Source of the DNA: Sediminibacillus massiliensis
Lineage (GTDB): Bacteria > Bacillota > Bacilli > Bacillales > Amphibacillaceae
DNA: 64,000 nt
Reading direction: 5' to 3'
NCBI RefSeq assembly: GCF_900156915.1
Contig: NZ_LT732535.1
Span: 4,025,952-4,089,951, forward strand
Below the pieces are notes generated by a model that saw only the letters and a program-made list of their open reading frames with translations, did not search any database and had not been told where the DNA came from. Below, one piece after another: positions 10,358 through 20,119 of the stretch (within the stretch, counting starts at the first letter, position 1; each line of letters begins with the position of its first letter). Both the position numbers and the translations under genes were made by a program.

Positions 10358-11305
10358 TTGTCATTTGCGTCAGAAATAAAAAAAGAATTAACAAAAGTCA
10401 CGCATGAAAATTGCTGTGCACAGGCAGAACTGGCAGCGTTGATACGGATGAACGGAGCCGTCTCCTTATCAAGCCAGCAGTACATTTTGGATGTACAGAC
10501 CGAAAATGCGGCAATCGCCAGAAGAATTTATACATTGACGAAGTCTCTATACTCGTACCCGGTAGAATTGCTTGTCCGGAAGAAGATGAAACTGAAAAAG
10601 AACAATGTCTATATTGTGAGGATGAAAGAAGGGGCCAGGATGTTTCTTACTGATTTGGACATTCTGACCGGACCGTTTACTTTTAATCATCATATTTCCG
10701 AAAAGTTTACGGCAAAAACGTGCTGCAGGAGGGCATATCTCCGTGGTGCATTTTTAGCTGGAGGTTCTGTAAACAATCCGGAGACGTCTTCCTATCATTT
10801 GGAAATCTACAATTTCCACAAGGAGCATAACGATGCTTTGTGTGAATTGATGAATACATTTGAACTGCGTGCAAGAAAGCTTGAAAGAAAAAAAGGGTAC
10901 ATCACTTATATAAAAGAAGCAGAGAAAATCACGGAGTTCCTGACCAATATAGGAGCACACCAGGCATTGTTTAAATTCGAGGATATCCGGATCGTAAGAG
11001 ATATGAGAAACTCGGTCAACCGTCTGGTCAATTGTGAAACAGCCAATCTGAATAAAACTATCGGTGCGGCTTTCCGACAAGTGGAAAATATAAAATTTAT
11101 AGATAAAACAGTAGGCTTGCAAGCTCTCCCGGACAAGTTACAGGAGGTAGCGGCGTTGAGAGTCCAGCATCAGGAAGTTTCGTTGAAGGAACTTGGAGAA
11201 CTGGTTTCCACAGGAAAAATCAGTAAGTCTGGAATCAATCACCGCCTGCGTAAAATTGACGAATTCGCAGAGAAATTAAGACAGGGAACCCCAGTTGGAA
11301 AATAA
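10358..11305 (+). CDS. whiA: DNA-binding protein WhiA
   Basis: WhiA combines a degenerate LAGLIDADG homing-endonuclease-like domain (roughly residues 1-220, with the [14 protein letters not shown] motif) and a C-terminal helix-turn-helix ([20 protein letters not shown]). In B. subtilis it influences cell division and chromosome segregation. I take TTG 10358 as the start ([12 protein letters not shown], 315 aa) because GGGGGGTGA lies 5 bp before it and the homologues begin MSFASE. A GTG nine bases upstream overlaps the ribosome site itself. Confidence 0.93.
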   Translation: MSFASEIKKELTKVTHENCCAQAELAALIRMNGAVSLSSQQYILDVQTENAAIARRIYTLTKSLYSYPVELLVRKKMKLKKNNVYIVRMKEGARMFLTDLDILTGPFTFNHHISEKFTAKTCCRRAYLRGAFLAGGSVNNPETSSYHLEIYNFHKEHNDALCELMNTFELRARKLERKKGYITYIKEAEKITEFLTNIGAHQALFKFEDIRIVRDMRNSVNRLVNCETANLNKTIGAAFRQVENIKFIDKTVGLQALPDKLQEVAALRVQHQEVSLKELGELVSTGKISKSGINHRLRKIDEFAEKLRQGTPVGK

Positions 11306-11328
11306 AGGTTTCTTTATCGATTAGTGTG

Positions 11329-11337
11329 TGCTATAAT
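11329..11337 (+). promoter_or_regulatory. extended -10 promoter upstream of crh
   Basis: TGC-TATAAT (extended -10, TATAAT at 11332-11337) lies 24 bp after whiA. The -35 region (TTTCTT at 11309-11314, 17 bp spacing) is poor, as is common with extended -10 promoters. The transcript would run through the hairpin at 11379-11398 before crh. Confidence 0.55.
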
Positions 11338-11378
11338 ACTGCTAATCAGAACCATTTAGCGAGTGATTTAGGTTTAAG

Positions 11379-11407
11379 CTCTCTTGAAAATAAGAGAGTA
11401 TTTTTTT
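11379..11407 (+). terminator. intrinsic terminator between whiA and crh
   Basis: CTCTCTT (11379-11385) pairs with AAGAGAG (11392-11398), followed by a T run (11401-11407). It may end the whiA transcript, or act as an attenuator of the crh promoter at 11332, since it lies between that promoter and crh. Confidence 0.7.
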
Positions 11408-11416
11408 AACATTTAA

Positions 11417-11430
11417 TGATAGCGCTTTCT
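11417..11430 (+). promoter_or_regulatory. possible cre (CcpA) site before crh
   Basis: TGATAGCGCTTTCT resembles the cre consensus TGWAANCGNTNWCA with mismatches at positions 4 and 14. A CcpA site in front of the CcpA co-effector gene would make sense, but two mismatches keep this tentative. Confidence 0.3.
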
Positions 11431-11458
11431 TTTTGAGGGCGTGAGAGGTGGATGGAAT

Positions 11459-11719
11459 ATGAAAGAAAAGTCAATGACAATTGAATTGATTTCGGGACTT
11501 CAGGCCCGTCCTGCTGCACAATTCGTGCAAAAAGCCAACCAATTTGATTCAGACGTATTTATAGAAAAAGAGGGCAGACGCGTCAATGCCAAGAGCATTA
11601 TGGGACTGATGAGCCTTGCGATCGCCACAGGAGAAGAAATAAATATCATTGTCGATGGGAGAGATGAAGAAGCAGCAATAAAGGAACTGACAGACTTTGT
11701 AACACCCGCACGTGCTTAG
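11459..11719 (+). CDS. crh: Crh, catabolite-repression HPr-like protein
   Basis: The 86-residue protein is an HPr paralogue. With the ATG at 11459 the usual HPr active-site His15 is Gln15 (SGLQARPAA) while the regulatory Ser46 is kept (NAKSIMGL), exactly the signature of Crh. It therefore cannot carry PTS phosphate but can be phosphorylated at Ser46 by HprK and serve as CcpA co-effector. An in-frame GTG at 11441 overlaps the ribosome site GAGAGGTGG, so it is unlikely to be the start. A true HPr gene is at 35250-35516. Confidence 0.95.
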   Translation: MKEKSMTIELISGLQARPAAQFVQKANQFDSDVFIEKEGRRVNAKSIMGLMSLAIATGEEINIIVDGRDEEAAIKELTDFVTPARA

Positions 11720-11749
11720 GCTGTAAAGAATACGGAAAGACATGAATGA

Positions 11750-11777
11750 AGCCTTCCTGATAAGAAGGCTTTTTTTT
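11750..11777 (+). terminator. terminator after crh
   Basis: AGCCTTC (11750-11756) pairs with GAAGGCT (11764-11770) and is followed by eight T residues. Confidence 0.9.
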
Positions 11778-11889
11778 GTGTCTTGAATAACATTTCCAAA
11801 ATTTTACCGAAAGTATGGAAAATTCATCCCCAATCATGTAACATTTTTTAGGTAAATACAAACTCAGATAGAAAGAAAGGGGAACAAGT

Positions 11890-12888
11890 ATGAATGGACG
11901 ACGTTGGATTGCCTTGGCGATTGCGGCCGTTTTACTGGTAGTTTCAATTGGCTTTCAATTAGTTACAAGTGTGGCAACAACTAACTTTGAAGACGTGTTC
12001 AGCGGAAGTGAAGAGTTATTTGATGAAACGGTCATAGAAGAAGGTTCACCGACCCAGCGAATTGCCGTATTGAGCCTGGAAGGGGTAATTCAGGATACAG
12101 GCACCAATTCTTGGATGAATACTTCAGGCTACGACCATCAGAGGTTCTTGAAAATGATTGAAGAAGCCGGAGAAGATAATAGCATCAAAGGTATCGTCCT
12201 AAATGTCAATTCTCCCGGCGGGGGTGTAGTGGAAAGTGCTGAAATACACGATAAAATCGTCGAAGTAAAAGAAGAAACAGACAAACCAATCTATGTATCA
12301 ATGGGCAATACTGCAGCTTCCGGCGGTTATTATGTTTCGGCGCCAGCAGATAAAATCGTGGCGAATCCAGCTACGATCACCGGATCGATCGGTGTAATCA
12401 TGGAAAGCATCAACTATGCCGAGCTTGCTGATCAATACGGAGTAGATTTCAATACGATAAAAAGTGGCGAATTCAAAGATATCATGTCCGGCTCAAGAGA
12501 AATGACTGCAGAAGAGCAGGAAATTTTACAAACCATCGTCGATGATATGTACGCAGACTTTGTCCAAGTAATCGTGGATGGTCGCGGTATGGACGAAAGC
12601 AGAGTAAGAGAACTCGGCGATGGCCGGATTTATACAGGTGCACAAGCTCAGGAAAATGGACTGGTGGATGAACTGGGAACACTCGACGATACGATTGCCA
12701 TGATGGAAGAAGACCAGGATATCGAGAATGCAAGCGTCATTCAGTATCGTTCCAATTTCCAATTCAATCAGTTTTTAGGTGTCACAGCCAAAAACTTCTT
12801 AGGGATGGAGCAACATGAGTTGTTTGGTCTTGCTAATTTAATCCGTGAATCTGATAGTCCACGGGCTATGTACTTATATACTCGATAA
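11890..12888 (+). CDS. sppA: signal peptide peptidase SppA
   Basis: This membrane-anchored S49 serine protease cleaves remnant signal peptides. Residues 7-25 are a hydrophobic N-terminal anchor, and the catalytic part faces outside. The serine/lysine dyad is visible: Ser144 in NTAASGGYY and Lys196 in KSGEFKD, with the same 52-residue spacing as S147/K199 of B. subtilis SppA. The NSPGGGVVES motif is at 107-116. It has 332 residues (335 in B. subtilis). The gene is 12 bp before an RDD protein gene, the yteI-yteJ order of B. subtilis. Confidence 0.94.
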   Translation: MNGRRWIALAIAAVLLVVSIGFQLVTSVATTNFEDVFSGSEELFDETVIEEGSPTQRIAVLSLEGVIQDTGTNSWMNTSGYDHQRFLKMIEEAGEDNSIKGIVLNVNSPGGGVVESAEIHDKIVEVKEETDKPIYVSMGNTAASGGYYVSAPADKIVANPATITGSIGVIMESINYAELADQYGVDFNTIKSGEFKDIMSGSREMTAEEQEILQTIVDDMYADFVQVIVDGRGMDESRVRELGDGRIYTGAQAQENGLVDELGTLDDTIAMMEEDQDIENASVIQYRSNFQFNQFLGVTAKNFLGMEQHELFGLANLIRESDSPRAMYLYTR

Positions 12889-12900
12889 GGAGGTGCTGAT

Positions 12901-13419
12901 ATGACAGACGACAAGGAAATGAATGAGCAAGTCTCCCGAGAGGTTATTAATTCCGAATCGGATATCGACACATCTGCACACTCCACAGTGAGAAAAGATC
13001 ATCGTTATGCTGGGTTTTGGATGAGATTCTGGGCGTATCTTACAGATGTGATCATCGTTTTCAGTATTAACGGCATTCTCTTAACTCCACTGAAATTTGT
13101 CAACGGCGGAGACATAATCGATATTGGATTCTGGACTTTGAATGGCATACTTGGTTCTATTGTCTTCTATGTTTACTTCCTGCTGATGACCAAACGTTTC
13201 CATCAGACATTAGGGAAAATGCTGTTTGGCTTAAAAGTTGTCAGAAGTGATCATAAAGCCCTGAAATGGAGTGATTTGTTTTTCCGTGAGGTAGTGGGAA
13301 GGTTCATACATAGGGTGCTATTTTTTATGGTATTCCTTTATGCGGTGGTGGGTTTCACCGACGAGAAGAAGGGCATACATGATATGTTCGCAGGAACCCG
13401 GGTAATCCATATTGATTAA
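12901..13419 (+). CDS. yteJ: RDD-family membrane protein, YteJ-like
   Basis: The 172-residue protein has a polar N-terminus of about 35 residues and then an RDD domain with three hydrophobic segments (around 45-67, 78-100, 138-155). The family motif GFWMRFWAYLTDVI holds the R and D that name it. Function is not firmly known; some RDD proteins have been linked to sodium/proton exchange or to SppA in bacilli. It follows sppA with its own AAGGAGGTG site and shares the bidirectional terminator at 13421-13453 with clpP. Confidence 0.85.
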   Translation: MTDDKEMNEQVSREVINSESDIDTSAHSTVRKDHRYAGFWMRFWAYLTDVIIVFSINGILLTPLKFVNGGDIIDIGFWTLNGILGSIVFYVYFLLMTKRFHQTLGKMLFGLKVVRSDHKALKWSDLFFREVVGRFIHRVLFFMVFLYAVVGFTDEKKGIHDMFAGTRVIHID

Positions 13420-13420
13420 A

Positions 13421-13453
13421 AAAAAGGAAGCAGTCGAAAACTGCTTCCTTTTT
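13421..13453. terminator. bidirectional terminator between yteJ and clpP
   Basis: A 14-bp stem (AAAAAGGAAGCAGT at 13421-13434 with its complement ending at 13453) has A and T tails on both sides, so it can stop both convergent genes. Confidence 0.92.
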
Positions 13454-13461
13454 AATCGTTA

Positions 13462-14049
13462 TTATTCAGGCTTTTTCTCCATTACTTTGTCGATCAAACC
13501 ATATTCTTTCGCTTTGGCAGCTTCCATAAAGTTATCGCGGTCAGTGTCGCGTTCGATAACTTCAAGTGGCTGGCCGGTACGCTCAGAAAGGATTTTGTTC
13601 AACTTGCTGCGCATTTCCAAGATTCGTTTTGCATGAATTTCGATATCTGCAGCCTGTCCTTGAGTTCCACCAAGAGGTTGGTGGATCATTACTTCACTAT
13701 TCGGCAGTGCATAACGTTTGCCCGGCTCCCCAGAAGCAAGCAAGAATGCTCCCATGGATGCTGCCATACCTATACAGATGGTGGAAACGTTAGGCTTGAT
13801 GAACTGCATTGTGTCATAGATCGCCATACCGGCTGTAATCGATCCGCCCGGTGAATTGATGTATAAGGAAATATCTTTGTCTGGATCTTCTGCAGCAAGG
13901 AATAACAGCTGCGCGACAATAGTGTTTGATACATTATCATCAATGGCGCTCCCCAGCATAATGATGCGATCTTTCAATAGACGGGAATAAATATCGTATG
14001 CACGTTCTCCACGGTTAGTCTGTTCAATGACTGTTGGTATTAAATTCAT
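13462..14049 (-). CDS. clpP: ATP-dependent Clp protease proteolytic subunit ClpP
   Basis: ClpP forms the barrel protease used with ClpC, ClpX or ClpE. Counting from [10 protein letters not shown] the catalytic triad is Ser98 (GMAASMGAF), His123 (MIHQPLGG) and Asp172 (DTDRDNF), the canonical positions. The start at 14049 has AAAGGAGGAAG upstream, and 195 residues is the usual length. A longer frame from 14091 adds 14 residues without a ribosome site. A CtsR box overlaps the promoter, so expression should rise on heat and protein stress. Confidence 0.97.
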   Translation of the reverse strand: MNLIPTVIEQTNRGERAYDIYSRLLKDRIIMLGSAIDDNVSNTIVAQLLFLAAEDPDKDISLYINSPGGSITAGMAIYDTMQFIKPNVSTICIGMAASMGAFLLASGEPGKRYALPNSEVMIHQPLGGTQGQAADIEIHAKRILEMRSKLNKILSERTGQPLEVIERDTDRDNFMEAAKAKEYGLIDKVMEKKPE

Positions 14050-14102
14050 TGGAAACTTCCTCCTTTGTTGGTTCTTATGCCCTTTCATCAAGGGCTAATT
14101 TT

Positions 14103-14131
14103 ATCTTATCTAAAAGGTCAATAAAGGTCAA
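14103..14131 (-). promoter_or_regulatory. clpP promoter (SigA type)
   Basis: On the minus strand TTGACC (14131-14126) is followed after 17 bp by TAAGAT (14108-14103). The -35 box is part of the second CtsR repeat, so repressor binding would block RNA polymerase. Confidence 0.65.
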
Positions 14132-14132
14132 A
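14116..14132 (+). promoter_or_regulatory. CtsR operator upstream of clpP
   Basis: GGTCAAT-AAA-GGTCAAA is a direct heptamer repeat with a 3-bp spacer, matching the CtsR consensus RGTCAAA-N3-RGTCAAA at all but one position. It overlaps the clpP promoter. Confidence 0.85.
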
Positions 14133-14434
14133 CCATTTGATTATGTACTATCTTTATTACCCTTTTATTCTAATTCCATCGTTCCCTGTTTCCTGATAAT
14201 TAAACCCTTGGATGTTTTAGTTCGTCATTAGTACTTACGGTTAAGTGAAAAGTTTATCCTTCTCTGTGTTCTTTGACATCTGATAGAATAAATCCTTCTT
14301 TTCTTTCCTATTTTCTAAAAGAATTGCAAATCCTCAAAACCGGAAGAAAGAGGATGGCTGCTAAAAGCAAGATAGATTGTTTTTCTGTGTAATTTCCTGC
14401 TATTAAAATAACAGAATATCAAAAAGAGGGATAC
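14133..14434. other. intergenic region between the clpP promoter and the tRNA terminator
   Basis: About 300 bp of AT-rich sequence. I see no convincing reading frame, RNA structure or repeat here. Confidence 0.5.
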
Positions 14435-14478
14435 AAAAAAACCTCCTGTATCGAGTAATTCGAGATACAGGAGGTTTT
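14435..14478 (-). terminator. terminator of the tRNA-Arg transcript
   Basis: A 12-bp perfect stem (ACCTCCTGTATC at 14441-14452 with GATACAGGAGGT at 14464-14475) ends in a T run on the minus strand (A run at 14435-14440). Confidence 0.9.
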
Positions 14479-14485
14479 GAAGTAA

Positions 14486-14561
14486 CGCGCTCGGAGGGAT
14501 TCGAACCCCCGACAGACGTGGTACCGGAAACCACCGCTCTATCCAACTGAGCTACGAGCGC
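14486..14561 (-). tRNA. tRNA-Arg, anticodon CCG
   Basis: The 76-nt cloverleaf is complete on the minus strand: a 7-bp acceptor stem GCGCTCG/CGAGCGC, D arm with AGCTCAGTTGGATAGAGC, anticodon stem GTGGT/ACCAC around the loop TTCCGGT (anticodon CCG), and a T arm with GGTTCGAATCC. CCA is not encoded. It stands alone with its own strong terminator and reads the rare CGG codon. Confidence 0.96.
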
Positions 14562-14643
14562 AACTTGAAACGCAATGATTATTATAACCTCTTCTCAGTT
14601 GGAATGCAAGGGGTAATTTTGTTCGATTTACATTTTGAATGAG

Positions 14644-14811
14644 TCATGTGTTTTTTAAATTTACTTTTATCGTATTTAAGTCATTGATCGCTTTGTCAAG
14701 TGCCTGTGAGATATGGAGGACCTCTTGGTTGTCTGGATCTTTTTCGTAGGCCTCATACATCTCTTGCCTAATCTTTTCTATCTTTTGTTCTAACAGCCTT
14801 AGTTCTTCCAT
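14644..14811 (-). CDS. Spo0E-like aspartyl-phosphate phosphatase
   Basis: A 55-residue protein too short for most gene callers. It begins MEELRLLEQKIEKIRQEMYE and contains HISQALDKAINDLN, a fit to the Spo0E-family SQxLDxLI signature. Such small helical-hairpin proteins remove phosphate from Spo0A and delay sporulation. The ATG at 14811 has GGAGG six bases upstream; an in-frame ATG at 14817 directly abuts that site. The C-terminal tail is short, as in the YisI/YnzD type. It is transcribed towards the tRNA-Arg gene. Confidence 0.82.
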   Translation of the reverse strand: MEELRLLEQKIEKIRQEMYEAYEKDPDNQEVLHISQALDKAINDLNTIKVNLKNT

Positions 14812-14955
14812 AAACATCCTCCAGTATACTAAAGTACAATTTTCTCTCTTCCCCGTTCTTATGGTTGGAAAACTTTCAATTATGTGTCAAAAATAATACT
14901 GTATTTTTAACAGGAATGCTCTTCCTGTTAAACTTTGCTGTTGCACATTATATAT

Positions 14956-15451
14956 AAACTGTGACATAACTAACTTCATTTAACGGGACTTCCTCCCATC
15001 TTTTTTGTATTGAGTGGTAATCCAGCGCTGCGGAAAAATACTCGCTTTCCGTGGTGAACGCTTCAGCCAGGGTACTACTTGAGTAGGCTCCTTTGCTCCC
15101 TTGGGACTGCGATTACTCGTCCCACCGAAAACCATGCGCCGAGGAATCTTACTACGAAGCGATACTAGATAACGCAGGCGCATCACTGCGGGGTCTTCAG
15201 ACTGTTCCTTTCCCACAGGACTTTTTAAAAGACCTCCTTGAATATACACCGCACGCAGAAAATTGACCTTTATTTTCAAGGAGTCTCGCATTTTTCCGAA
15301 GCTCGGTATAGTTTTCTGAATAGGTGAGAAGTGATCCTGCAATGTGTCGATCAAGGTGCTCCCTACAAAAAATAGAGAAAACTTTTACCGGCGATGTCAG
15401 AACCCTAAGACTCTTGTGGAACAGCATTCCCTAATTTCCGAAGTCCAATAT
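14956..15451. repeat. MITE-like palindromic repeat, copy B
   Basis: The left end carries AAACTGTGACATA (14956-14968). The inner palindrome starts GCTGCGGAAAAATACTCGC near 15031 and its other arm ends near 15300 (GTCTCGCATTTTTCC). Nearly the whole stretch is the reverse complement of copy A, and a 120-bp inner insertion (about 15069-15196) is shared with copy C. No right terminal motif remains; the homology stops at about 15451 beside the katN terminator. The reading frames inside are not conserved, so I treat the region as non-coding. Confidence 0.8.
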
Positions 15452-15463
15452 TTAATTGAAAAC

Positions 15464-15503
15464 AAAAAAAGGTCCGGGCTGTGGGGCAGCCCGGACCTTT
15501 TTT
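15464..15503. terminator. strong terminator of the manganese catalase gene
   Basis: An 18-bp perfect stem (15464-15481 with 15487-15503/4, core GGTCCGGGCTG) with A and T tails on both sides stands just after the minus-strand stop codon. Confidence 0.93.
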
Positions 15504-15510
15504 CGGAAAT

Positions 15511-16335
15511 TTACTTGTCTAGTGGAGGTGTGGCATGGACATATGTTGGTGCCGGTTTTAGTTCTTGCTTTCCTCCAAAGCCTTCTGGTGTACTTTCATA
15601 TTGGAAGTCATGGCCGTCGGGTGCATTGCCAGAAGCCCAGATGCCGCGGGAACTGTCTTCCCCTTCAGAGAAGTTATATAGTTTATGAGAGAAATCCAAT
15701 GCTTCCCATTCATCTGGTACAGTCGTCGGTACAATATTTCCGCCTTCTTTTTCTTCCAGTTCCTTAAGAGCTGCCATCCACTGGTTTTGGTGCATGGTAT
15801 CCCTGGCCAGTAGGAAGGAAAGCATGTCTTTGACGCCACGGTCGTCTGTCATTTCATACAATCTTGCTACTTGCAGACGTCCTTGGGATTCCGCATTCAA
15901 ATTAGCGCGCATGTCTGCCATCAAGTTTCCGCTGGCTACGATGTAACCTGCACTCCATGGGACTCCTGCACTGTTCTCAGGTGTAGCTCCCAATCCGGAT
16001 ACAATCGCATGATGCGGATTCATTCCACCGAGAATAGAACCGATGACAGGGTCCTCTGCCGCTTTTTCTTGTTCATTGATTGGAGCGTTATCCAACAGTC
16101 TTGCAATCATGGTGGCAATCATTTCCACGTGTCCGATCTCCTCGGTACCGGTGTCCATGATTAAATCTTTGTATTTTTCATTACCTCGGGTATTCCAGCC
16201 TTGGAATAAGTATTGCATGGATACAGAAATTTCACCGAACTGTCCACCTAGAATTTCTTGAAGATGTTTAGCGAACATTGGATCTGGTTTGTCTGGCTTC
16301 GCATGGAATTGAAGTTCCTTTTTATGAAAAAACAT
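15511..16335 (-). CDS. manganese catalase
   Basis: This ferritin-fold di-manganese enzyme dismutates hydrogen peroxide. The 274 residues contain the metal-binding helices with GEISVSMQYLFQGW (about 35-48) and DTGTEEIGHVEMIATMI (about 62-78), and a later helix with ARDTMHQNQWM that holds the remaining His. It resembles B. subtilis YdbD and the spore-coat CotJC family; the length fits YdbD rather than the shorter CotJC. AAAGGTGG precedes the ATG. It is a single-gene unit between its terminator and the SAM riboswitch. Confidence 0.92.
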   Translation of the reverse strand: MFFHKKELQFHAKPDKPDPMFAKHLQEILGGQFGEISVSMQYLFQGWNTRGNEKYKDLIMDTGTEEIGHVEMIATMIARLLDNAPINEQEKAAEDPVIGSILGGMNPHHAIVSGLGATPENSAGVPWSAGYIVASGNLMADMRANLNAESQGRLQVARLYEMTDDRGVKDMLSFLLARDTMHQNQWMAALKELEEKEGGNIVPTTVPDEWEALDFSHKLYNFSEGEDSSRGIWASGNAPDGHDFQYESTPEGFGGKQELKPAPTYVHATPPLDK

Positions 16336-16584
16336 CTAAGAAAACCACCTTTTCTTTGAGATTTTTTAATTGGAGTCTATAATCTTTTCGAATCAAAATA
16401 TCCCTGTTCTATACGGGCCCGTAGAACTATCAGGGACTAGTTATGGTTTCCCAGTATTTATGACATTCAAACTATTCCGGGGTTATTTTTGTCAGAAAGC
16501 TCAATATTTTTCCAGTTGACAGGGGAAGGTTTACATGCTAGACTTCTTGTTAACAAAATTCGCAATTTAATGAATTGAATATAT

Positions 16585-16688
16585 CCTTATCTAGAGAGGT
16601 GGAGGGACTGGCCCGATGAAACCCGGCAACCATCAAGTTTACTTGAAAAGGTGCCAATTCCTGCTAAGCGCAAGCTTGGAAGATAAGA
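16585..16688 (+). promoter_or_regulatory. SAM-I (S-box) riboswitch upstream of metX
   Basis: The P1 stem CTTATC (16586-16591) pairs with GATAAG (16682-16687). Between them lie the conserved S-box elements AGAGAGGTGGAGGGACTGGC, GATGAAACCCGGCAACC and AAGGTGCCAATTCCTGC. SAM binding should favour the terminator at 16707-16734 and shut off metX. Confidence 0.95.
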
Positions 16689-16706
16689 CGAAGAGCATAC
16701 AAATTG

Positions 16707-16734
16707 CCTCTCTATCTTCTGGAGAGGTTTTTTT
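16707..16734 (+). terminator. riboswitch terminator before metX
   Basis: CCTCTC (16707-16712) pairs with GAGAGG (16722-16727), followed by seven T residues. It is the off-state hairpin of the upstream S-box. Confidence 0.9.
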
Positions 16735-16776
16735 ATTGGATTTTTTCAACAAGCTAGAAAGATGGTGATCTGTCAG

Positions 16777-17871
16777 ATGAAAACAGAGATTGCAGCTTAC
16801 AGAGAGACCGGTGAAGTGGAAATCGGGGATTTGACCTTGGAGTCCGGTACTGTCCTTCCGGATGTTAGACTTTCCTATGAACGAGTTGGATCTGCCGATG
16901 CACCGGCGATTCTCGTCTGCCATGCATTGACTGGCAGCCAGATTGCTGTCGGAAACGAAGAAAATCCCGGTTATTGGTCAGGGTTAATCGCATCAGGAGG
17001 ATATATCGATACAACTAAATACCAAGTTATTTCTTTCAATGTATTGGGAGGGTGCAATGGCTCGACAGGACCAAAAAGCACCAATCCTTCAACTGGAGAG
17101 GAATACCAGTCCAAATTTCCGTTCATTACTGTAAGGGATATGGTGAAAGCCCAGTACCAGGCACTGGAGAAATTCGGTATCGATCATTTAGATACGGTTA
17201 TCGGTGGATCCCTTGGTGGGATGCAAGTATTGGAGTGGGGAGTCATGTATCCGGATCGAATGGACCGCCTTGTACCTATTGCGGTGACACCTTACTTGAC
17301 GGATTACGCAATTGCTTTCAACAACATTGCCCGGCTTGCAATTCTGCGGGACCCTAATTGGAACAATGGCCACTATTCAAGTGATTCCATTCCGGAGAAC
17401 GGACTCAGTCTGGCCAGGATGGTCGGCATGATCACCTACCGTTCAGGTGATTTGTTCAATGAACGCTTTTCCAGAAAACAACGGGCGCCCGCTGGCAGTT
17501 TCCATGATGAAATTGCTTATGAAGTGGAATCATACCTGGATTATCAAGGGAAAAAGTTGACGAAAAGATTCGATGCGAACAGTTACCTCTATCTATTGAA
17601 AGCGATGGATACACATGACATCGGCCGGGAAAGAAATGGCTGGAAGGAAGCGGCCCGGTTGATCAAAGCACCTGTTACGGCAATCGGCTATAGCGGGGAC
17701 TTGCTTTTCCCGCCTTCTTCTTTGAATGATTTTGTTACGGAATTGCAGAAGGAAGGAAAACAAGCGAGTTATCATCAAATAGATACGAGCTTCGGTCATG
17801 ATGGATTTTTGGTCGAGTTTGAAAAATGGGCGCATATCGTCCAAGACAGTGTCACTTCTATTGGAAAATAA
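16777..17871 (+). CDS. metX: homoserine O-acetyltransferase MetX
   Basis: This alpha/beta-hydrolase-fold enzyme acylates homoserine, the entry step to methionine. Motifs are the nucleophile elbow GGSLGGMQ with Ser145, the late Asp in YSGDLLFPP and the His in FGHDGFLVE. The conserved GSTGPKSTNP stretch is also present. I prefer ATG 16777 (364 aa; GGTGAT six bases upstream) over the in-frame ATG 16762. Some MetX-fold enzymes use succinyl-CoA, so acetyl specificity is assumed from the metY partner downstream. Expression is controlled by the SAM riboswitch. Confidence 0.92.
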   Translation: MKTEIAAYRETGEVEIGDLTLESGTVLPDVRLSYERVGSADAPAILVCHALTGSQIAVGNEENPGYWSGLIASGGYIDTTKYQVISFNVLGGCNGSTGPKSTNPSTGEEYQSKFPFITVRDMVKAQYQALEKFGIDHLDTVIGGSLGGMQVLEWGVMYPDRMDRLVPIAVTPYLTDYAIAFNNIARLAILRDPNWNNGHYSSDSIPENGLSLARMVGMITYRSGDLFNERFSRKQRAPAGSFHDEIAYEVESYLDYQGKKLTKRFDANSYLYLLKAMDTHDIGRERNGWKEAARLIKAPVTAIGYSGDLLFPPSSLNDFVTELQKEGKQASYHQIDTSFGHDGFLVEFEKWAHIVQDSVTSIGK

Positions 17872-17941
17872 AAAATGTTTTGACAAATAGGGTGTAAATT
17901 AGTAAAGTATTAATTATCGAATCACGAATTGAATAACAAAT

Positions 17942-18050
17942 CTCTTATCCAGAGAGGCGGAGGGACTGGCCCTAAGATGCCCGGCAACCATTGAGCAGGA
18001 TCGCTCAAAAAGGTGCTAATTCCTGCAGGAGAAATCCTGGCAGATAAGAG
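17942..18050 (+). promoter_or_regulatory. SAM-I (S-box) riboswitch upstream of metY
   Basis: P1 is CTCTTATC (17942-17949) with GATAAGAG (18043-18050). The core AGAGAGGCGGAGGGACTGGC, GATGCCCGGCAACC and AAGGTGCTAATTCCTGC is nearly identical to the first S-box at 16585, while the variable P3 arm differs (TTGAGC...GCTCAA). Confidence 0.95.
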
Positions 18051-18064
18051 GAGGAATTTTTAAT

Positions 18065-18096
18065 AAAAACCCTCTTCTTAGGAAGAGGGTTTTTTT
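18065..18096 (+). terminator. riboswitch terminator before metY
   Basis: CCCTCTTC (18070-18077) pairs with GAAGAGGG (18082-18089), with outer A/T pairs and a T run. Confidence 0.9.
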
Positions 18097-18121
18097 ATTG
18101 GGTGCCGGTTCCCTTAGTTAA

Positions 18122-19945
<1,824 letters not shown>

Positions 19946-20119
19946 ATCACCATAAATTTTTGAATAGCGAACAATTATCAGCGACACCTGTAAGAAGGTG
20001 TTTAATATACGACTTGTTTGAAGACAAGGCCGGCCGCTACAGACTCAATCAGCAGTCCGTTGTGGCTGGTCTTACATATGGAAGGAAAAAACGAGACAAC
20101 AAGAGTCGGGAGGGGAAAC

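Noticed and set aside
15344-15767. Plus-strand frames of 103-114 codons at the end of repeat B running into the catalase gene
   Set aside because: They are antisense to the catalase gene or to its terminator and show no protein family features.
19946-20119. Riboswitch or T-box leader upstream of hom
   Set aside because: There are two small hairpins (ACACCT/AGGTGT near 19984-20001 and CTTGT/ACAAG near 20012-20028), but no conserved T-box or S-box elements.
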